Shown one piece after another: positions 62,687 through 64,000 of a DNA stretch of 64,000 nucleotides (its first letter is position 1; each line of letters opens with the position of its first letter). The stretch is from positions 124,001-188,000 of the forward strand of contig JANWVO010000002.1 of assembly GCA_025056865.1 (NCBI GenBank), given 5' to 3'. Below the pieces are notes generated by a model that worked only from the letters and a program-made list of their open reading frames with translations, did no database searches and was not told where the DNA came from. The stretch is from Bryobacteraceae bacterium. Its GTDB lineage: Bacteria; Acidobacteriota; Terriglobia; Bryobacterales; Bryobacteraceae. The translations under genes were made by a program, and so were the position numbers.

Positions 62687-63649
62687 ATGCTGACTGCCGC
62701 GAAATTCGAGAAGAAGCTGGGCGCCGCGACGCGCGAGGCGTTTGGCCGCGCGCTGGTGGAGCTGGGGCGCGAGAACCCGAACATCGTCGTCGGGGACGCG
62801 GACCTGACGAAGTCCACGATGACGACGTATTTCGCCAAGGAGTTCCCCGACCGCCTGTTCGAGTGCGGCATTGCCGAGGCCAACATGGTGGGCATTGGCG
62901 CGGGGCTGGCGCTGGCGGGCAAGATTCCGTTCGTGTCGAGCTTTTCGGCCTTCGTGATGACGAAGGGCTTCGAGCAGCTCCGCGTGCTGGTGGCGTATCC
63001 GAACGTGAACCTGAAGGTGGTGGGGACGCACAGCGGCATCTCGATCGGCGAGGACGGCCCGTCGCAGATGAGCGTGGAGGAGATTGCGCTGGCGTGCGCG
63101 CTGCCGAATTTCGTGGTGCTGTCGCCGGCCGATGAAGTGGCGACGCGGTGGGCGGTGCGGTGGGCGGCCGGGCACGTGGGGCCGGTCTTCATCCGCACGG
63201 GACGGCCGAAGGCGCCCATCATTTACAGTGCGGACGCCCGGTTCGAGATCGGCAAGGCGGTGGAGCTTGTGCCGGGCACGGACGTGACGATCGTGGCCAC
63301 GGGCCTGATGGTGGCCGAAGCGCTGCTGGCCGCGGGGCAACTGGAGAGCGAAGGGATTTCGGCGCGGGTGCTGGACATTCACACGATCCGGCCGCTGGAT
63401 GAAGAGGCGCTGGAGCGGGCGGCGCGCGAGACGGGCGCGCTGGTGGTGGTGGAGGAGCATCTGGCAGACTGCGGCCTGGGCGTGCGCGTGGCGCAGGCGC
63501 TGGCGAAGCGGCATCCGGCTCCGGTGGAGTTCATCGGGCTGACGGGGTATGCCGAGTCCGGCTCTCCCGACGAGCTGCTGGACAAGTACGGGCTGAGGGC
63601 TCCGAACATTGTGGAAGCAGTGCGCCGGGTGCTCGGGCGAAAGAGGTGA
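62687..63649 (+). CDS. Transketolase, C-terminal subunit
   Basis: 320 residues from ATG 62687, with AAGGAG 10 nt upstream; a TTG at 62678 would overlap the previous stop. The pyrimidine-binding domain (FECGIAEANMVGIGAGLALAG, SSFSAFVMTKGFEQ, named by ends) and the C-terminal transketolase domain (VVEEHLADCGLG) are clear. It pairs with the preceding N-terminal subunit; the genes are 1 nt apart. Confidence 0.95.
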   Translation: MLTAAKFEKKLGAATREAFGRALVELGRENPNIVVGDADLTKSTMTTYFAKEFPDRLFECGIAEANMVGIGAGLALAGKIPFVSSFSAFVMTKGFEQLRVLVAYPNVNLKVVGTHSGISIGEDGPSQMSVEEIALACALPNFVVLSPADEVATRWAVRWAAGHVGPVFIRTGRPKAPIIYSADARFEIGKAVELVPGTDVTIVATGLMVAEALLAAGQLESEGISARVLDIHTIRPLDEEALERAARETGALVVVEEHLADCGLGVRVAQALAKRHPAPVEFIGLTGYAESGSPDELLDKYGLRAPNIVEAVRRVLGRKR

Positions 63650-63720
63650 GGCAGGCCCGGGCCGGAACAAAGCGCCCCGGTTCTGTTTGAAACATCCTTT
63701 TTTCTTTTGTCGAGTTTGAC

Positions 63721-63726
63721 TATGAT
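63721..63726 (+). promoter_or_regulatory. -10-like TATGAT 5-8 nt before the histidine kinase start
   Basis: TATGAT (5 of 6 consensus positions) is followed by GGGCC and two consecutive ATGs. A T-rich run (about 63698-63709) lies upstream. No Shine-Dalgarno is present. Confidence 0.45.
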
Positions 63727-63731
63727 GGGCC

Positions 63732-64000
63732 ATGATGGCCCCGGCATCCCGTCGCGGCGCTAGCGAAGCCGAGGGACTGCGCCGGCTTCGCGTTGCGGAG
63801 CGGCGCCGCCTGAGCCGGCTGCTGCACGACGAAGCGGGGCCGGCGCTGTGTGCGGCGGGCCTGGCGGCGGAGATGCTGCGCGGCACGATTCCCGAGCCGA
63901 CCCGGGAGCAGCAGGAGCTGCTGGGGCGGCTGGAGCGGGCGCTGGATGCGGCGGTGGAGACGGTGCGGCTGCTGAGCCAAGAGGCGTCTCCGGACCTGGC
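63732..64000 (+). CDS. Sensor histidine kinase of the NarX/DesK (HisKA_3) type, truncated by window edge
   Basis: About 89 residues are visible; the rest lies past base 64000. RRRLSRLLHDEAGPAL is the HisKA_3 phospho-acceptor box (His in LLHDE), which here begins only about 20 residues from the N-terminus, so no sensor domain precedes it. The helix continues as LAAEMLRG and a second helix with ELLGRLERALDAAVETVRLL. The ATPase domain should follow. Such soluble kinases usually pair with a LuxR-type response regulator and take their signal from partner proteins or from domains downstream. Confidence 0.8.
   Translation, partial: MMAPASRRGASEAEGLRRLRVAERRRLSRLLHDEAGPALCAAGLAAEMLRGTIPEPTREQQELLGRLERALDAAVETVRLLSQEASPDL

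Noticed and set aside
53854-63690. 10-mer TCAAACAGAA shared (inverted) between 53854-53863 and 63681-63690
   Set aside because: Too short for a claim of a shared regulatory site; could be chance.

Overview
The window is a high-G+C (roughly two-thirds G+C by eye) bacterial chromosome segment with about 60 protein genes. No rRNA, tRNA, CRISPR, IS or prophage signal was seen. The gene content points to Acidobacteriota, most likely the Bryobacterales/Solibacter group. The clues are a secreted NHL-repeat protein with a TIGR03437-like tail, a GWxTD-domain protein, a DUF6599-like protein, several secreted or Tat-type Gfo/Idh/MocA, ThuA and esterase proteins, a CarboxypepD_reg-barrel outer-membrane protein, and futalosine-pathway menaquinone genes. 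This placement is an inference from gene content.

Layout. 1-7.8 kb (minus strand): Gfo/Idh oxidoreductase, secA, a DUF6599-like gene overlapping the secA end, ribonuclease J with a structured leader, and a truncated FAD-linked oxidase. 7.8-21 kb: zinc-ribbon protein, secreted esterase, mqnA-mqnC (minus), a 12-copy NHL protein, a secreted HEAGH protein, an AIM24-type protein, a hybrid sensor protein with a degenerate ATPase, and two orphan genes, one behind a perfect 20-bp palindrome. 21-28.6 kb: purS-glmS-yjbQ-aldo/keto reductase-FkbM methyltransferase run (minus), an RNase H-like orphan, ThuA and Gfo/Idh proteins. 28.9-40.4 kb (minus): a dynamin-like GTPase, thiE, two APC permeases, a degenerate M24 protein, a small secreted protein, a VUT transporter, a GWxTD protein and an outer-membrane barrel, many with 4-nt or longer overlaps. 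40.8-47.5 kb: AP-superfamily enzyme, M16 peptidase pair, transglutaminase-like protein, kinase-like protein, MOT1-type transporter. 47.5-53.8 kb (minus): NmrA protein, ogt, orphan sugar-binding lipoprotein, outer-membrane-lipid type protein, and a PHP-GT4-membrane protein operon. 53.9-60.7 kb (minus): housekeeping run acyP-apt-ispE-prs-rplY-pth-rpsF-rpsR-rplI, then a HEAT-repeat protein with a SecA-like SEC-C tail. 60.8-64 kb (plus): hemB, split transketolase, start of a NarL-type histidine kinase.

Three genome-scale signals stand out. First, many transcription-unit heads have a -10-like hexamer (TANNNT, often TAGAAT) ending only 5-10 nt before the start codon and no usable Shine-Dalgarno, which suggests widespread leaderless mRNAs. 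Second, the plus strand is C-rich over roughly 1-53 kb, even inside plus-strand genes, and G-rich after about 58 kb; this is an origin-type GC-skew reversal. Third, the SecA C-terminal SEC-C zinc tail is repeated almost unchanged on an unrelated HEAT-repeat protein.
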